From Sipunculus nudus (taxonomy: Eukaryota > Annelida > Sipuncula > Golfingiida > Sipunculidae), in contig CM049313.1 of NCBI GenBank assembly GCA_026874595.1, forward strand, positions 25,294,008 to 25,358,007: a DNA stretch of 64,000 bases, given 5' to 3'. Position 1 is the stretch's first letter; each line of letters opens with the position of its first letter. Under the pieces are notes generated by a model. That model was not told where the DNA came from, made no database searches, and saw nothing but the letters and a program-made list of their open reading frames with translations. Positions 62,940 through 64,000 of the stretch are shown piece by piece. The position numbers and the translations under genes are program-made.

Positions 62940-63400
62940 ATTTCAGATTTGACCTTGAAGATGAAGGTGCAGGTCACCAGTTTTTTAAATCATTTAAGAT
63001 GTTGGCAGAAAGAATGGGTGTGTCAAATTTGAAGAAAAATCTTCAGTACTTCTAAAGTAATGGGGTCACAATAATTCCAGAATTGCCCTAATTTGACCTT
63101 TAAGATCAAGGTAAAGGTCACTTTTCTGAGAACTGTGAAATGGGAGTGAAAAATATGCATTACTTCATAAGTTATTGTATTTACAAGACAATATCTATAA
63201 TTTAGCTTATTTGACCTTGAAGATCTAGGTCAAGGTCATCAGTTTAAAAACTTGTCCAAACCTTGGTTGAAACAAGTCGTGTACCAAATTTGAAGACAAA
63301 ATGTTAAATACTAAATAAGTTATTTGGTTAACAAAAATTTTACATTTCAGCAGATTTGACCTTGAAGATTAATGTCAAGGTCACCTATTTTCACACTTCT
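62940..63400. repeat. Tandem modules with TGACCTTGAAGATCAAGGTC
   Basis: Four modules spaced 144, 118 and 145 bp (62951, 63095, 63213, 63358), each with GACCTTGAAGAT followed by AAGGTCA or GGTCACC. Part of another dispersed family; a G/C run lies at 62860 and a GGGGGGGGG run at 63541. Confidence 0.65.
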
Positions 63401-64000
63401 TGAGATTTTGTCAGGAATAATTTCTGTTTCAAATTTTGGAGGAAAATATGCAGCTCTTCAAAGGTTATCCTACAAGATATCCTACAGACAATGACCACAA
63501 CAACAGACGATGGCACCGAAAACAACATGTCTCCCCTGGAAGGGGGGGGGGCATAATCACACAAAAAGTGAGCATGTATGTAAGAATATAAATACAAATA
63601 CATATGACATGAGCAGGATTTTGTGGAATATAAACAGGTGACAAATGGTCATGACTTTTAGCTGACTTGAACAGTCTGTAATATTAAAATTTAGAGTGCT
63701 AAAAACACACAACAACAAGTGTAACTTGCAAAATTTAGGTCACAGTGACCTGTTTTTTGGTATGCTCCTTGATTTTCCAAGGACCTACCTAGATATTTAG
63801 GAATCAAGAGGCTACAATTTGTGCCTTGTAAACAACTGGCCAGCCATAATTTCTAAGTACAAAATTAATTTAAAACTTGCATAAAATAAAGAAAATGAAG
63901 ATGGCACAACCAGTCTTTCACAGTTGAATGGGCTTTCCATGTTCATAAGCTTGCCGAATTTCAGAAAAATCTATGCAATTATTACTGAGATATTTTTCCT
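63401..64000. other. Right edge, no gene recognised
   Basis: Dispersed-repeat fragments (GTCACAGTGACCTGTTTTTT, ATGGCACAACCAGTCTTTCA). The next RASA1 exon upstream (first SH2/SH3 part) is not present before 64000. Confidence 0.5.

Overview
The window looks like AT-rich nuclear DNA of a lophotrochozoan animal, most probably a bivalve or other mollusc. The reasons are small phase-matched exons with GT/AG introns, several families of dispersed repeats with hairpin or palindromic ends of a kind common in mollusc genomes, many long minisatellites, a decayed LINE 3' end and tRNA-like SINE heads. No prokaryotic or organellar feature was seen. The species cannot be named from the sequence alone.

The main gene is on the minus strand, from 62714 down to 17408: the C-terminal two thirds of a p120 Ras GTPase-activating protein (RASA1). 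Nineteen exons of 68-242 bp total 2145 nt (714 codons plus stop). They join without a frame break and give, in order, the second SH2 domain, a linker, a PH domain, a C2 domain and the RasGAP domain, with the arginine finger (TLFRGTS) and the FLRLICPA motif intact. The N-terminal SH2 and SH3 exons must lie beyond 64000. A second gene contributes one GC-rich plus-strand exon (3570-4031), a terminal exon that I do not recognise.

Layout: 1-3175 minisatellite; 3570-4031 terminal exon; 4269-4471 small CAG...CTG-ended MITE; 5163-5290 AT microsatellite; about 5643-12450 a very large imperfect palindrome whose right arm carries a 2.0-kb foldback element (10205-12208); 15310-16735 two minisatellites just past the 3' end of RASA1; 17240-62714 RASA1. 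Its introns hold minisatellites of 28 bp (19440-20905), C-rich about 35-60 bp (39480-40085), 35 bp (42455-43350), 19 bp with a 358-bp higher-order period (45813-46990) and 45 bp (58030-59340), and many interspersed elements. From 62715 to the end there is only intron or upstream repeat sequence.

Two dispersed families stand out. Family A begins AACTAGATATTTCTTGGC and ends in a hairpin built from GTATCCCCAGAC. Family B begins ACAAGGGACCCATGGGTCAC and ends in a hairpin TAGCTCAG...CTGAGCTA. One family B copy (29370-31245) sits inside another related copy (28449-31850), which fixes its ends and shows little or no target duplication. Both families and others carry the 12-bp palindrome GGTGGCGCCACC. 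RASA1 exon 6 lies between a family B head and tail, and exon 18 lies 17 bp from a family A end. Repeat insertion and minisatellite growth therefore dominate the architecture of this otherwise intact signalling gene.
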